From NCBI GenBank assembly GCA_040954595.2, contig CM082579.2, positions 9,734,001 to 9,798,000 of the forward strand: a DNA stretch of 64,000 bases, read 5' to 3'. This document shows positions 13,801 to 23,900 of the stretch, in pieces. Source of the DNA: Balanoglossus misakiensis. Lineage: Eukaryota > Hemichordata. Position 1 is the first letter of the stretch, and every line of letters begins with the position of its first letter. The position numbers and the translations under genes were made by a program. The notes beneath the pieces were generated by a model, which saw only the letters and a list, made by a program, of their open reading frames with translations, was not told the origin of the DNA and ran no database searches.

Positions 13801-16261
13801 CAAAGGAAACTCATTATGTAATTGTCTTGCACAAAGGATAAACTGGTAAATGTATTCGCCGGTTGATGAGAGTAGAATATTGCTTTCTGTCGGGGGACAT
13901 TGATGAACATATAATTGAAATCAACATTCTTGTCACAAGGCTCAGTAGATCTTGAGTCAAAGGCGATACAAATATCCAACAATGGAGCAAGAGAAGCCGA
14001 TTATGTAGTTTCGAAGGTTTAAACTTCAATTCAGAGGTTGATTCATATAGGAATATTCAGTGGAAAGCTTGGCAAAGTAGACATATTTTTCTGTTGTTTT
14101 TGACCTAATTTATTTTATGTTGTACATACATCTGAGAGAAAATATACTTTTATCCTCAGCTATCCTGCCTAGCTGTTCAAGTCTCTTAACGGTATCCTTG
14201 AAGACGCTATCGGACGCCGAGGGAGGGGTAAGCACTACACCAGTCTGGTTGGTTGGTGGAGGGGGAGAGGGAAATCGAGAGAAAGAAAGAGAGAGGGTGG
14301 TGAGAGAGAGGGGGAGGGAGAGAAGGGGGGGGGGGAGAAATGAATGAATGACAAATAACTGGCATCTGTGGCATTTTGATTAGATTATTACCGAGTTGTG
14401 TCATGATTAATTTTAAAACAGATTTCACCGAGATGCATTTGGCTGGGTTTGCAGCTCGCCTTTCTTAACACCATACGAGGTTGATGAACATTTACATTAG
14501 TTTACCATTTACCATTGCCAGGCACACAACAGTTTACCCGATCTGGTTCTTCGTGCAATTGACTCTACACTTATGAATGCATTACATCTTATTCCTCCAT
14601 CCACCGGCGAGGTGACGTATGAAACAAACAACTTTAAGGCGGTGCTGTCGATGGATAATGTCTCTTCACTTTGCGGTAAAACATTCAGCGACGAAGATTC
14701 TGGCGCTTTCTCAATTGTGGATGATTGCGACCAAAGACAAGACCAACTTCAAGCCAGGGTATACAGCAAGGTACGAGTTCAAGTCTCTTCTTGTAAGAGT
14801 TGTACCAATTTGCGCACTATAAATATCACACAGCAGATTCTATCGTTTTCTGGTGCGTGTCTCACTGCTACCGTTGTCGCATTTACAGTTCGTCGTTTAC
14901 CGAAAGAATCCGTACATGGCCAAAGATGGCGAGCCTTTCCGTAATTCGCCGGTCGTCGCCTTCGATCTGCTCGATATCGAGTCAAAGGCCGTTGACAGCT
15001 CCCGTTCTTACACATTCGAGGTCACAGTAGACAACTCCAGAACCAAAGAGACGGAAATGCGATATCAGGTGACGCCAACCTCAGGTCTATGGACGTCATT
15101 CAACATTTCCTCCGCTGAAAGCATGCTTGTATTAACGGTTGTTCCCGATGTTCCTTCCGTTATCTACGATGTCTACGTGGGAAGAGATTTTATGCCAAGC
15201 GAGACCACATATGATGAAAAACTGACACTGGACACACATCTCGGCGACAGGGTTTATGTCGATTCATCAAAAGAGGGTGTCTACATGGTTCTACTGGAAA
15301 TCAAAAGTGGGTGTTTTATAATTTTCGCGACGATTAAATATAGATGAATTCTACATGATTATGTGGATGACGAAATGTAACATTGCATGCTCAAATAATC
15401 TTAATTCCCTAGTACTTTAGAATACATTTGGACATGTTGCCTGTGTGTACTACATGCTTCAACTGTCATGTGCAAAATACGAATATTTTCTAACATAAGA
15501 CTCTACTCCTAACTCCAGAAGGGCGTAACGACGAGATCACAGAACACTCCTCCAGTGCATCCCACAACGGAACACTAATCGCCAGTTTGGCCGTGTGTAG
15601 GTACTGGGACAAAAGTGAGCTTTCATGGCTGTCCGAGGGATGCAAGGTAATGTATGCCTGCTACATTTTCAGGCTCAGAGAGACAGTCGATCGTGTGTGG
15701 AAGGACCATGCCATAGGCAATAGGCGAATGAATTGATCGAGTGTTAACAGTTTCATATTCTCTTTTGCTACTAACAATGTGAAATGTTTTGTATAGAAAC
15801 ATGCAAACTTGTGTGATTAGAGAAGTTCGGATGGGCAGGCACGGCTGATGACCACACAGGGGTGATTCAGTTTCGTTGAGCTACACTGAAGTTTTGTCCA
15901 AAAGGCTAAGGTGGATATGTGTGTCACTCGATCCAAAAATTCTATGGACATATTTTTAACAAACAAAGCTTTTACAGCAGGTGTGAAGACTACAGATTTC
16001 GATTAAAGTCGTTACCACAAAATTATCAATACCAGAGCACGAGACGGTGTTAATTGACAGAAATCAAAAGTTCTCTAGTCATTTCAGACCTAACAACGAA
16101 AACATATACTCTTCATTTTGTAGGTGAAGTCTGTTTCTCCACCATCTACTGTCATTTGTGAATGCAATCATCTGACTTCTTTCTCGGCGTCTGAGGTCAG
16201 TGTACCTGTACATCGGACCAAGTTCAAGATGGCTCTTTCAAACGATTCTCTAGAGAACTAG
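246..16261 (+). CDS. Polycystin-1/REJ-family lectin receptor ectodomain, 5' partial, ends at in-frame TAG
   Basis: Multi-exon gene entering from the left edge. Exons read: 246-461, 759-920, 1318-1447, 1693-1754, 2032-2181, 7912-8050, 8479-8537, 8888-9037, 9306-9447, 9764-9831, 10097-10294, 10464-10491, 10756-10931, 11328-11501, 11986-12281, 12528-12659, 13071-13124, 13260-13400, 13576-13669, 14160-14227, 14522-14770, 14889-15306, 15519-15646, 16124-16261. All junctions are GT-AG and phases agree, giving about 1190 codons. Domain order is F-type lectin tail, CTLD x3, sushi/CCP, REJ region, GAIN/GPS. This fits sperm-receptor/polycystin-1-like proteins (sea urchin suREJ family), cell-surface glycoproteins that self-cleave at the GPS. 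Unlike PKD1, no PLAT domain or 11-TM part follows: an in-frame TAG (16259-16261) precedes the first membrane segment and AATAAA occurs at 16514-16519. The weakest exon call is 14160-14227. The N-terminus lies outside the window. Confidence 0.85.
759..1754 (+). CDS. Three exons encoding C-type lectin domain 1
   Basis: Exons 759-920, 1318-1447 and 1693-1754 join in phases 1, 2 and 1 to form one CTLD. Visible hallmarks are the helix with ATWNNAREHC, a GGVLAMV strand, WFGLHYHE (WIGL position), an NWGDGEPSDNQNHCAAF block and a closing NGTWAAKPC...FIC. The EPS tripeptide sits where EPN/QPD normally selects mannose or galactose. The WND calcium position is replaced by an NGTW-type sequence, so calcium-dependent sugar binding is uncertain. 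Intron positions and phases are the same in the two following CTLDs, which argues for tandem exon duplication. Confidence 0.8.
2032..8537 (+). CDS. Three exons encoding C-type lectin domain 2, split by the 5.6-kb TATG array
   Basis: Exons 2032-2181, 7912-8050 and 8479-8537 (phases 1, 2, 1) encode a second CTLD. The first exon gives NRQAQRHALQYCEIYGRTLARI, the second gives NYTNWRPGPKTIGGNDCAIL, and the third closes with DGWKSFGCGSPKPSVCERI. The middle exon's acceptor (AG at 7910-7911) is the only one that keeps frame with the donor at 2182, because an earlier AG leads into a TGA. The EPN-like motif is absent (RPG instead) and there is no WND, so this copy probably does not bind sugar through calcium. 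The intron between its first two exons is the tetranucleotide array described separately. Confidence 0.75.
2182..7790. repeat. 5.6-kb TATG/CATA tetranucleotide microsatellite array
   Basis: Near-pure TATG units run from the 5' splice site of the CTLD2 intron at 2182 to about 7780, followed by a (TG)n tract (7782-7824). The array is interrupted by single-base slips (for example 3052, 3771, 5741, 6220, 6597), point variants (GAAT, TATA) and recurring clusters of the palindrome ACATGT. On the minus strand it reads ACAT units. The very long open frames (repeats of MYVC or YIHT) are a consequence of a 4-base unit without stops and are not genes. Confidence 0.97.
7782..7824. repeat. (TG)n dinucleotide tract at the end of the TATG array
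   Basis: About 43 bases of alternating TG close the tetranucleotide array and are followed by TATGG(TG)n and then unique intron sequence leading to the acceptor at 7911. Such TG tracts near a 3' splice site can affect splicing in other animals; here it is simply observed. Confidence 0.9.
8346..8405. repeat. Short hairpin (inverted repeat) in CTLD2 intron
   Basis: AGTCCTAGCCGTGTTTTGTC at the left is matched by its near-perfect reverse complement ending GGCCAGGACT at 8405, with arms of about 25 bases and a loop of about 10. It probably is a small MITE or foldback remnant; no clear target duplication is seen. Confidence 0.7.
8888..9831 (+). CDS. Three exons encoding C-type lectin domain 3
   Basis: Exons 8888-9037, 9306-9447 and 9764-9831 repeat the 1-2-1 phase pattern of the preceding CTLDs. 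The first exon has MDWFDARDYCLLRGKTLANI, the second FWTDVNDIEEEG and FWGENQPEESGEKDCAAL, and the third GELGKWTIHHC...RFLCQ. The QPE tripeptide occupies the EPN/QPD position and KWTIHHC the WND position, so sugar specificity cannot be assigned. The cysteines expected for a canonical CTLD disulphide pattern are present. Confidence 0.8.
10097..10294 (+). CDS. Exon encoding a sushi/CCP domain
   Basis: A single exon with symmetrical phase 1-1, preceded by a strong pyrimidine tract and AG at 10095-10096 and ending at GTGAGT. It encodes about 60 residues with four cysteines in CCP spacing: DCSSPAIP at the start, VYPSGSKVALAC, then YQIACRNGSWDG and a final MPNC. The C...G-x-W...P-x-C ending is the standard sushi signature. 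Such modules mediate protein-protein contacts in extracellular receptors. It links the CTLD array to the REJ region. Confidence 0.8.
10464..14770 (+). CDS. Ten exons encoding the REJ (receptor for egg jelly) region
   Basis: Exons 10464-10491, 10756-10931, 11328-11501, 11986-12281, 12528-12659, 13071-13124, 13260-13400, 13576-13669, 14160-14227 and 14522-14770 stay in frame. The start RCISNCGVKM, then CSNCIVGYHVSYTWLLY, matches the REJ opening (C-x3-C ... C-x2-C ... YTW). The exon at 11328 carries an fn3-like strand (PGREYRFTAKVVRND). Later exons are leucine/serine-rich helices (for example SSLSTIADGLTHLI), as in the GAIN-type helical subdomain before a GPS. REJ modules occur in polycystin-1 proteins and sperm receptors. 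The 14160-14227 exon is chosen only because it keeps frame; a neighbouring acceptor at 14173 is possible. Confidence 0.75.
12296..12430. repeat. (ATTC)n tetranucleotide microsatellite in intron
   Basis: About 33 copies of the ATTC/TCAT unit, starting shortly after the donor at 12282 with two TCG variants at the left end. It lies between REJ-region exons. Confidence 0.95.
14262..14339. repeat. Homopurine G/A-rich tract in intron
   Basis: About 78 nearly pure purines (GGAGGGGGAGAGGG ... GGGGGGGGGGAG) on the plus strand, with only a few pyrimidine interruptions, between two REJ-region exons. It could form triplex structure, which is inference. Confidence 0.8.
14889..16261 (+). CDS. Last three exons: GAIN beta-sandwich and GPS motif, then in-frame TAG
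   Basis: Exon 14889-15306 encodes a 139-residue beta-rich segment before the GPS. Exon 15519-15646 gives VCRYWDKSELSWLSEGC, and exon 16124 onward gives CECNHLTSF. Together they form the GPS signature (C-x-W-D ... W-x4-GC ... C-x-C-x-HLTSF) with the expected HL/T cleavage point. Reading continues through SVPVHRTKFKMA, resembling the short linker before TM1 in polycystins, to TAG at 16259-16261. Directly after the TAG the same frame encodes a 22-residue hydrophobic segment (ILMTTFLASLSVYVLLFIIL...) followed by RK and a TGA at 16340-16342. A donor-like GTCAGT follows codon GAG at 16195, but no downstream exons were found. Confidence 0.8.
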
Positions 16262-16342
16262 ATATTAATGACCACTTTTTTGGCGAGTTTGTCAGTGTAC
16301 GTTTTGCTGTTTATCATACTGGCAGTGCGAAAGGTGATATGA

Positions 16343-17512
16343 GTAGCTGCATTATTTGCCAATGAGTGTGTACTTGTGCAAAAGAAGTCTTTACAGATAT
16401 GTGTACCTCGATTGAAGGTTAAAGTTTGTATCCCACGTAGTATAATGTTCTCGCAGGACATTCATCTTATGCACATTTACCGCACATGTACTTTTTCCAG
16501 TGTATCAAACAATAATAAAAAGAACAAGTCATCGTCGATCACGCTGGTTTGATGTTCTTGGAATTTGTGCGTGCTCGACTGTTGCTTTGTTTTCGCATAC
16601 TTTAAATGTCGTGTTTTGACTTTGATGTTTCATCTATTTGAACTGACATACTCTGTCTATGATAGTGATGAATATCAAGTGGGTCAGTCCAACCACAGTC
16701 CATCTGTGGAATTTGCAGCGGGTGCTTGTAGATAATGTATTCATGAGGTGTGAAAAGTATTTGACAACACCCATCTGCTACTTTTCAAACGATCTTTTTA
16801 TTCTTCCTAACGTTTCGGACGTACACAGACGACCTTCTTCAGAGGCTGTATAGACACAGTAAAAAAGGAAAACGGATTACTCTGTCTGTTTGAAGAAACG
16901 TTACAATTTCCATCTGATGTTTTTTTGCATATAACTGTCTCCGTTGTTTTTGATCCAGTGAATCGTTTCAGAAAAGGTCCAGAGGAAACTATTTTTTATT
17001 TACATTTTGTGTATAACCCTATTATTATACATCTTTCTTTGTTTGATGCCCATTTTACTTGATTTGTGGATTTGTGGAGATGCGCTAGGATAGGCAGACC
17101 TGACAACCTTTGGACAACCATGCAGTCCACAAAGTGATCTGCTTGACAAACTACAATAGAAAACTTTAGAACGACGGAGAAAAAACTCTAGGCTTAGTAT
17201 GCTCTTTAAAATTGATGCACGTTAAGTAGCTATTGAGAAAGACAAGTTTGTGAAATGTCCAAATAGATATTCAAGACATATGTAAATCATATCAGGTTCC
17301 CATGGCAAAGACAGACTGCAGGAAAGGATCATCCCCCCCCCCCCCGAACTATCAAAGACTGTGAATAATTTTCCCTCAGACATTGTGACAGCAGAAACAC
17401 TTGACTTTTCAGAGCGAATGAACCACTTTTTGTATCTGACTACCACATCCGTAATTCTGTTCAGCTGTACACAACTTGTAAAATCTGATGAAGGTGGCAG
17501 CATATTCAAGTC
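16343..17512. other. Convergent intergenic region between REJ gene and DDX11
   Basis: No convincing exon on either strand. It holds the AATAAA at 16514, a motif pair resembling the ends of some retroelements (AACGTTTCGG and CTTCTTCAGAGG, 16810-16845), a C-run at 17331-17345, and presumably the 3' UTR of the minus-strand helicase. TTTATT, the reverse complement of AATAAA, occurs near 16796 and 16995 and could be that gene's poly(A) signal. Confidence 0.6.
16514..16519 (+). terminator. Poly(A) signal AATAAA of the REJ/GPS gene
   Basis: A canonical AATAAA lies about 250 bases after the TAG stop and 170 after the downstream in-frame TGA. It supports transcription ending here and not continuing into PLAT/11-TM exons. 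Its position before the convergent DDX11 3' end (17513) is consistent. Short AT-rich hexamers occur by chance, so this is only moderate support. Confidence 0.5.
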
Positions 17513-20500
17513 CTAGCCCGGATTGGTGACATCGTCTTTGTGTCGGTCAATCCACTTTCTGCAGTTGCTTTCCTACAAAGAACTACACATAAAATCAACA
17601 GCATGAGTGTGGTGTGGTTGGATATGAATTGCTCATTTGGTCCGAGTGTACTGGTGTAGTTGTAGTGAGTTTCATAAATTTATTGGTATTTTAAAAATGC
17701 GAAAATCTGTGACTGGTTACATCTCCGCTATCCATATGTATGGTTGGTGAATGGCTGTTTTGATTGATGCTTTCCCAGACTACATCATACACATTCTATA
17801 TCTCCACAGATACAAAACAATTAGCTTATCAATGCCTATAAAACAACCAGACGCAAACATACATGTACGTAACCCAACAATACCTTTCTGATGGCAGCAT
17901 ACGCTGGTCCGAACTTCGCCATGATTTGTACTTTGTCCCGAATCCAACCAGGCAGCTTACTGCTGACACTGGGCCTGGCATAGCGATGGTCAAGCAACAC
18001 TATGGTTGCATAGTCGCCTTTGTGGCGTATAGCACGACCTGAAATTACACAATACAGTCACACCTGTGTTGGAGGCCACCTCTACATAGTGGCCACTTTT
18101 GCTACAGTCCCTGTGCAATTTACATGTGCATTAATGGACCTGTCTAAAAAAGCCACCATCCTATAAAGGCCAGTTTAGGAAAACCTCTTGTCTGGCCACT
18201 ATAGACTGGGTTGACTGTATACCATCAGACATCTCTAAAATAGCAAGATTTTGTTCTTCCAGATGATAAAAGGTTCTCTATAGGGCTGGGTGTGCATGCA
18301 TACAAATTAAGGGGGAAATTTTCCCTTGTTCCCACATTAGCTCTTGTAGATATTGAGTGTTTATGCAGTGGAAAGCCTGTGCTTTCAATTTCGTTATCCA
18401 GTTAATCCATTTCCTTCCAGTAAAAGCTGATAAAGAAGGTGTGCCTTTAAGGTTGCAAAGACTGGCCTGGCTTCCAATTTACCAATCTCTCTCTACTTAT
18501 TCTGCCGTATTGCTGAATTTGCCAGAGCAGCACATTCGTTGCAGTGGCAATGCCATTATGATACTCTGAGTTCACAATACTGCACTATCAAAACTTAAAG
18601 TTTAATTCCCAAATGTATGCCATGGTAAGAACTTACCAATAGATTGATTGACCGCTTTCATACACAGGTTTTCATAATGAACTTGACCAGGCATCCTACC
18701 ATCACTTGTACATTTCTGAGAAATTAAGGAAAAACAGATGCCTTCTGTCAATGGTCGATATACTTCACTGTTACGGGACCTGCATTGAACTGCAATGCAA
18801 GTCATCTATCTTATGGTGGGTTCAGCCTGTTGAAAGCTGTCTTGCCTATGAAATTCTATTCAACTATTTTTTTCCTTGTGCTTCCCATATTCACCTTCAC
18901 AGAAACTTAACTACTGTCGAGAATATTAAACTGACGAACAATATCTTTGTTGGCCATTAACAAGTTACTTTGCTGTAGTTTGAATGACAGAATGAAAAGC
19001 ATTTCCCCCACGGTTGTTTATTCATTGTCTATAAATCTATTTCCCATCGACTTCTCCATACTGGTGGTGTCAGACAAATAGAAATTTTACACTCTGTGGA
19101 AGACATTTAAAAAAAAAGATAATTTCAATTACAGCACCAATCACAGCACTACATATTAGACTGAATATCTGACTGATGTTGGATGCAGTTCGATTCAACT
19201 CTGCATATACATTTGTTCGGAGTGCGCCTTACCATAGTACTGTTCAGATAATCCATCTTCTCCTTCAGTTCGGGTGATCTGATGTTCGGATAGGGCAGTC
19301 CAACCATCACAACACATCTGTTAGTCGATCAAAATATGGGAGAGATAGATCATCTCTGGCACTTTAAATTGGTTCAAATCACCAAACTTTGCCCTATACC
19401 TGACAGGTATACAATATGCGTACCTATTCCGCATCCTTGGTACTGCTACGTAACAGTGGGGCAGGATAGCCCAATCGCAAATCTTGTTTTCTACTTGTTT
19501 CTTGGACCTGATTTTTTGTTTACCTTGAGTGATGTAGACTGATGAGCCTTTTTGGCTGTCACATTACATGGTTGAGACCAATCTAAGTATCTGCAATTTT
19601 CTCATGTTTTTCTGATTTTTTGTTTACTTCACGAATACAATTTGCAAAATTGCTGATGTTTCTCGTCTGATCAATTCCACGTGACGAAAATTCTGCAAAA
19701 TCTGACTACATACCAGGAACATACCATGATGCACTTGGAAATCTTTATTGGCACAAACCAGAATGAATCATGGGATATCTCCAGCACCTATGAGCACTCA
19801 CCTTCCAAGGTCATCAGAAAAATTGATCCCTTCGCTCATTTTACCGCCGACAACCGACAACAACAGAGCCCCAGTCATACCCCCTGGTTCTCCATTCTTC
19901 GCGCACCTCTGAAAATTACACAGAAATACTGTTATTAGATATGATAGCTTCCTGAGGCACACTGCAGCAACATATCAAAGGTGATATTCTTTTTTATTTT
20001 TAGAAAAGTTACCTGATCCTTCCCATTTCAAACATAAACTTGGTATTCTCAAATTTGAAGAGCACATCGCCTACCAATTTATTTTGTTAATGTTTTAGTG
20101 AAATTGCAACTAGGGGTGGACTGTTTGATATTGTGAAATCCAGTTCAACCCCTGTAGGTCCTTTGCCCTGCCCCTTGAAGTTGATACTGTAAAACGGGTT
20201 ATTTTCGCGAGCAATAAATTTTCGCGAAATATGCGAGAGCCAAGAAAACGTTTTAAAAAAATGCTTCTGTGAAACCCCTCTTTCTCAAATGACACAACTA
20301 CCATTAACCCTTCCCCTCAAACAAAACTTCAGTACATGTACAAAGAGATGAAAATTAACTGCAAATCTCAAAAAACGGTGGTGTAAAGGCACTGATCAGA
20401 CAAGAAACTAAAAAGGTTATTCACATGTGCTAAATTAGTTACAGACAGATTTTCGACTTGGGTGAATATTCTACAACTCTGAATATATTTTCATTCCAAC

Positions 20501-20870
20501 TGCCTGATGTAGACATCTCAATACACACAGAATGTTACTGACCTTGATACATGTGGTATACTCTCCGAGTACATGGTCTAACTGACTGGCCTTCTTGGGC
20601 TCCCTCAGTATCTTCTTCTTGCCACTCAGTCTGGCGATCACGCCCGTCTTGCTCCAGTATGTGTACACACTGTTCTCATAGTCATAGGATGGGAAGAAAC
20701 ACACCACCCCACCGGGAACTATGTTACATATGTTGAACAGCACCCTGCCAAGTTCATCCAGCTGAGGACGAAATAAGTTGGTAAATATAGAAGCAAGTCT
20801 CAGGTGTTCTGTACAAAAGCAGGAGTAGTGCCTGAAGGAAGGATGATGTTCATGGTGATAATGATGATAG

Positions 20871-20924
<54 letters not shown>

Positions 20925-23900
20925 CGATGATGATGATGATAAAATTTAATATTCTTTCAACTTTATTTTGTAATTCTGGTCATTTTAATCAGAATGAAGT
21001 AAACACCATTATGAAATTTGTATTGCTTGTGTATTTTTTACACATTCAAAAAAATGAGAAAGAAAAAAATGCCTAATATCAATTTCTTCCCTCCCTTTTC
21101 TTTTGAAACACTCCAGACAAGACAATGAATTAATTTGGAATTATTGCTGCATGTACATGTAGCATGCAGTTGCGAGTAACGATATTTGGCAGGTTTGCAT
21201 GAAAACCAAGTGTCACTTACCATATTTGGCAGGTCCCTGGACTGGTATGTGAAATCCAGTTCAACCCCTGTGGGTCCTTTGCAAAGCACCAGTGGTAATA
21301 AGTGATCATGTGGGATGACATGTCCTGTGACAAAACACACGACATCTAAATTATCAAGTAGAACATTACATTGCCAAACACCCTGTTGATTGACTATTAC
21401 ATTTCAATGTACATGCATTTTATTGGTTGAGAAAACTAAATCAATAGATGTTACAGGGTTATCTCTAAGTTATTTGCCAGAAGGCAAACTTTTCAGAGTA
21501 GGTGGCCAGCGGGGAGGGCGGGGGTAGGGGTGGGGTGGGGGATGGGAGGGGGCACAGTATGTCTACAACACTGACGCATTTCTTTGCATCTAACAATTAC
21601 CAACGAGACCCGAGATATTTGCATTCGGTACATCAGAGGAGATGTCTACCTACCGCAGGAGAATTCCACAACTCTGTCGGACTGTACACCGCCGGTGTTG
21701 AACAGCTGGTGTTTCAACTCCGACACTGGCTGCATGGTGCCACCGGCAACGACTATTGCTCTGCACTGCTCCACAATCTCCGTGAAGTGGACCGCCGGAT
21801 TCAGAAGTAGAAACTTGACATGGGACTGACTCAATATCTCTGTAAAAAAGGGGGGGATCAAATTACACATCTTTGATGAAAAATTCTTTGTAAAGAAAAT
21901 TTCAATACATGTACAGACACAGGTAAACTGGAATTTCATAATCAATAATGAAAAGCTCAGGGAAACTAATTTTCATGAAATTCTGATATCCACTTTTGAC
22001 CGATAAAAAATACAGGTGAAGATGAGTATTGTTGTGTCTAAAGAACTAATTATTATTATTATTAAAGCATTAACTAACTGAACAGTAAAAATTCCATAAG
22101 TACACGGTATACTTCTAGACGTTACCTTCTCTATTTATGACAACTCTACCATCTTTGTTTGCGTTCGTTAAAGCCAACAGAAATTCTTCAATTTGTCGTA
22201 ACGGTGACGTCCAACTCTGGTATTCCTCATCTGGTTTCTCATTGACTTCTGGTGAAAGTAAAAAAAAAAAATACTACACACAGACATTGATAAACGTACT
22301 AATCACACACAAGCATATAATGTTGAGTCAGAGTTAATAAGGTCGTACCAGCATATTTTAATGATATAGAAGTCTAGAGCTAAAAATTGGACAGAAACAT
22401 AAAATCGGCAAGTTCCACCATTGAGAATATTTTCTTGTACGAAATCAGTTTGTCATGTCGGATAAAAAATATCCATGAACCATAAATACAGAATACCAGA
22501 CAAAATCACCCCATAACATTTTAGCAAGTCCACAGAATTTAGATTTTAGCTGGCAGTTGAGATACAAAACTTTTAAAATTTGAGCTGGTGTTGATATTTG
22601 TGGTGGCTATACTGACCCACAAGCGGTGAGCTGGTTTTCTCACTGACTTCTTTCCGCTGACTGATTTGTTGTAAAAATCTACTAGTGGCAGACTGGTTAG
22701 CTGGTTGCTTCTCTTCGATTTTCACTTCCACTGCTGGCTGATGTCTCTCCACAAAACCATTCAACTGTGAAAAAAAATATCAGTTGTTTGAATCTCTATC
22801 TGAACAGTTTTTGTGGATCTGCTGTGATAGAATTCATTTCTAAATACCAACTAGTTGTATTTCTAAATACCAACTACGAGTCATAATGATTGTAATAAAA
22901 ATTTTACCTTTTTTGAGATTTCACTCCTCTCACAGTACTTTTGCACCTGGAATGCAGTGAACAAAATTTATTGATAAAACATTAAAATTGTTAAAAATAA
23001 AATTGCTGTAAAAATAATCAATATAGCATTCTGCTGGAAATCACTTAGATAATAGTGGCATATTTTACGCGAATTTGGATTAAACATAATACAATCACAC
23101 AAAAATGACAACTGATTATTTTTTACCTGTGTGTTAGGAAATCTAAATTTATTGTGCATTAAATGAGAGGTGAAAGGTCAAACTTACCTTGAAGAGGTTG
23201 ATGTTGTCCATTTCAGTTGTAAATAGGAAATCATTGATTGTTAGCAACCTCACACTGCTCGGTCCAGTCTTCTGGGCGTGTGGAGCGATTCCGACTTTCC
23301 CATTCAAACATTTGACCAGACAGGCTAGTACGTATAAGATCTGTTTGATGTACATCAGATTCTTGGCTTTGAGACGACTCTTGTATCTCTGCATGTATTG
23401 AGTCAGCTGCGAGTGTGCTTTTATCAGCTGAAAGTAACAGCAAAGGATATAGTTGAGTGAGTGGAGCATTACAGCCTTTAGAGCTGCCACTTTTTTGTAT
23501 TGTGCCGCACCGATTTAATCAGCCTCCATACAAACAGTACGCAGCTATCGTGGTATGCCTCGCCAAGAGATGACAAACTGATGCAAATGCAAGTAATATG
23601 GCTTAATGGTTAGGATTTCAGAGGATATAAAAAATATTTTATTGTGGAAAAAATATATGAAATTTGGCAGCTGGTTAAGTTTTCAAATTAAGATTGCATC
23701 ATACAAAAAGACGCTTGCATGATGAATTGCGATACCTGCGTTCCAGTGATCTGTATACTGTGGATATTACTGATGGTTTCCAATAAATTGTGTGCTTCGT
23801 CAATGATGATAATGTTCCCTTCCAACTTTATACCACACGCATCCCTGGTTGATCTGTGCAGCAGTGTATTGTATGGCAATACCACTAGCTGAAAACACAA

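Noticed and set aside
14173-14228. Alternative acceptor giving a phase-0 exon starting LFKSLNGIL
   Set aside because: The preceding donor at 13670 is phase 1, and the acceptor at 14159 keeps the frame; the alternative would need a different upstream donor. Not fully excluded.
17222-17509. 95-codon minus-strand frame next to the DDX11 stop codon
   Set aside because: It lies after the TAG at 17513 in the probable 3' UTR and contains a homopolymer-derived Gly run; no domain seen.
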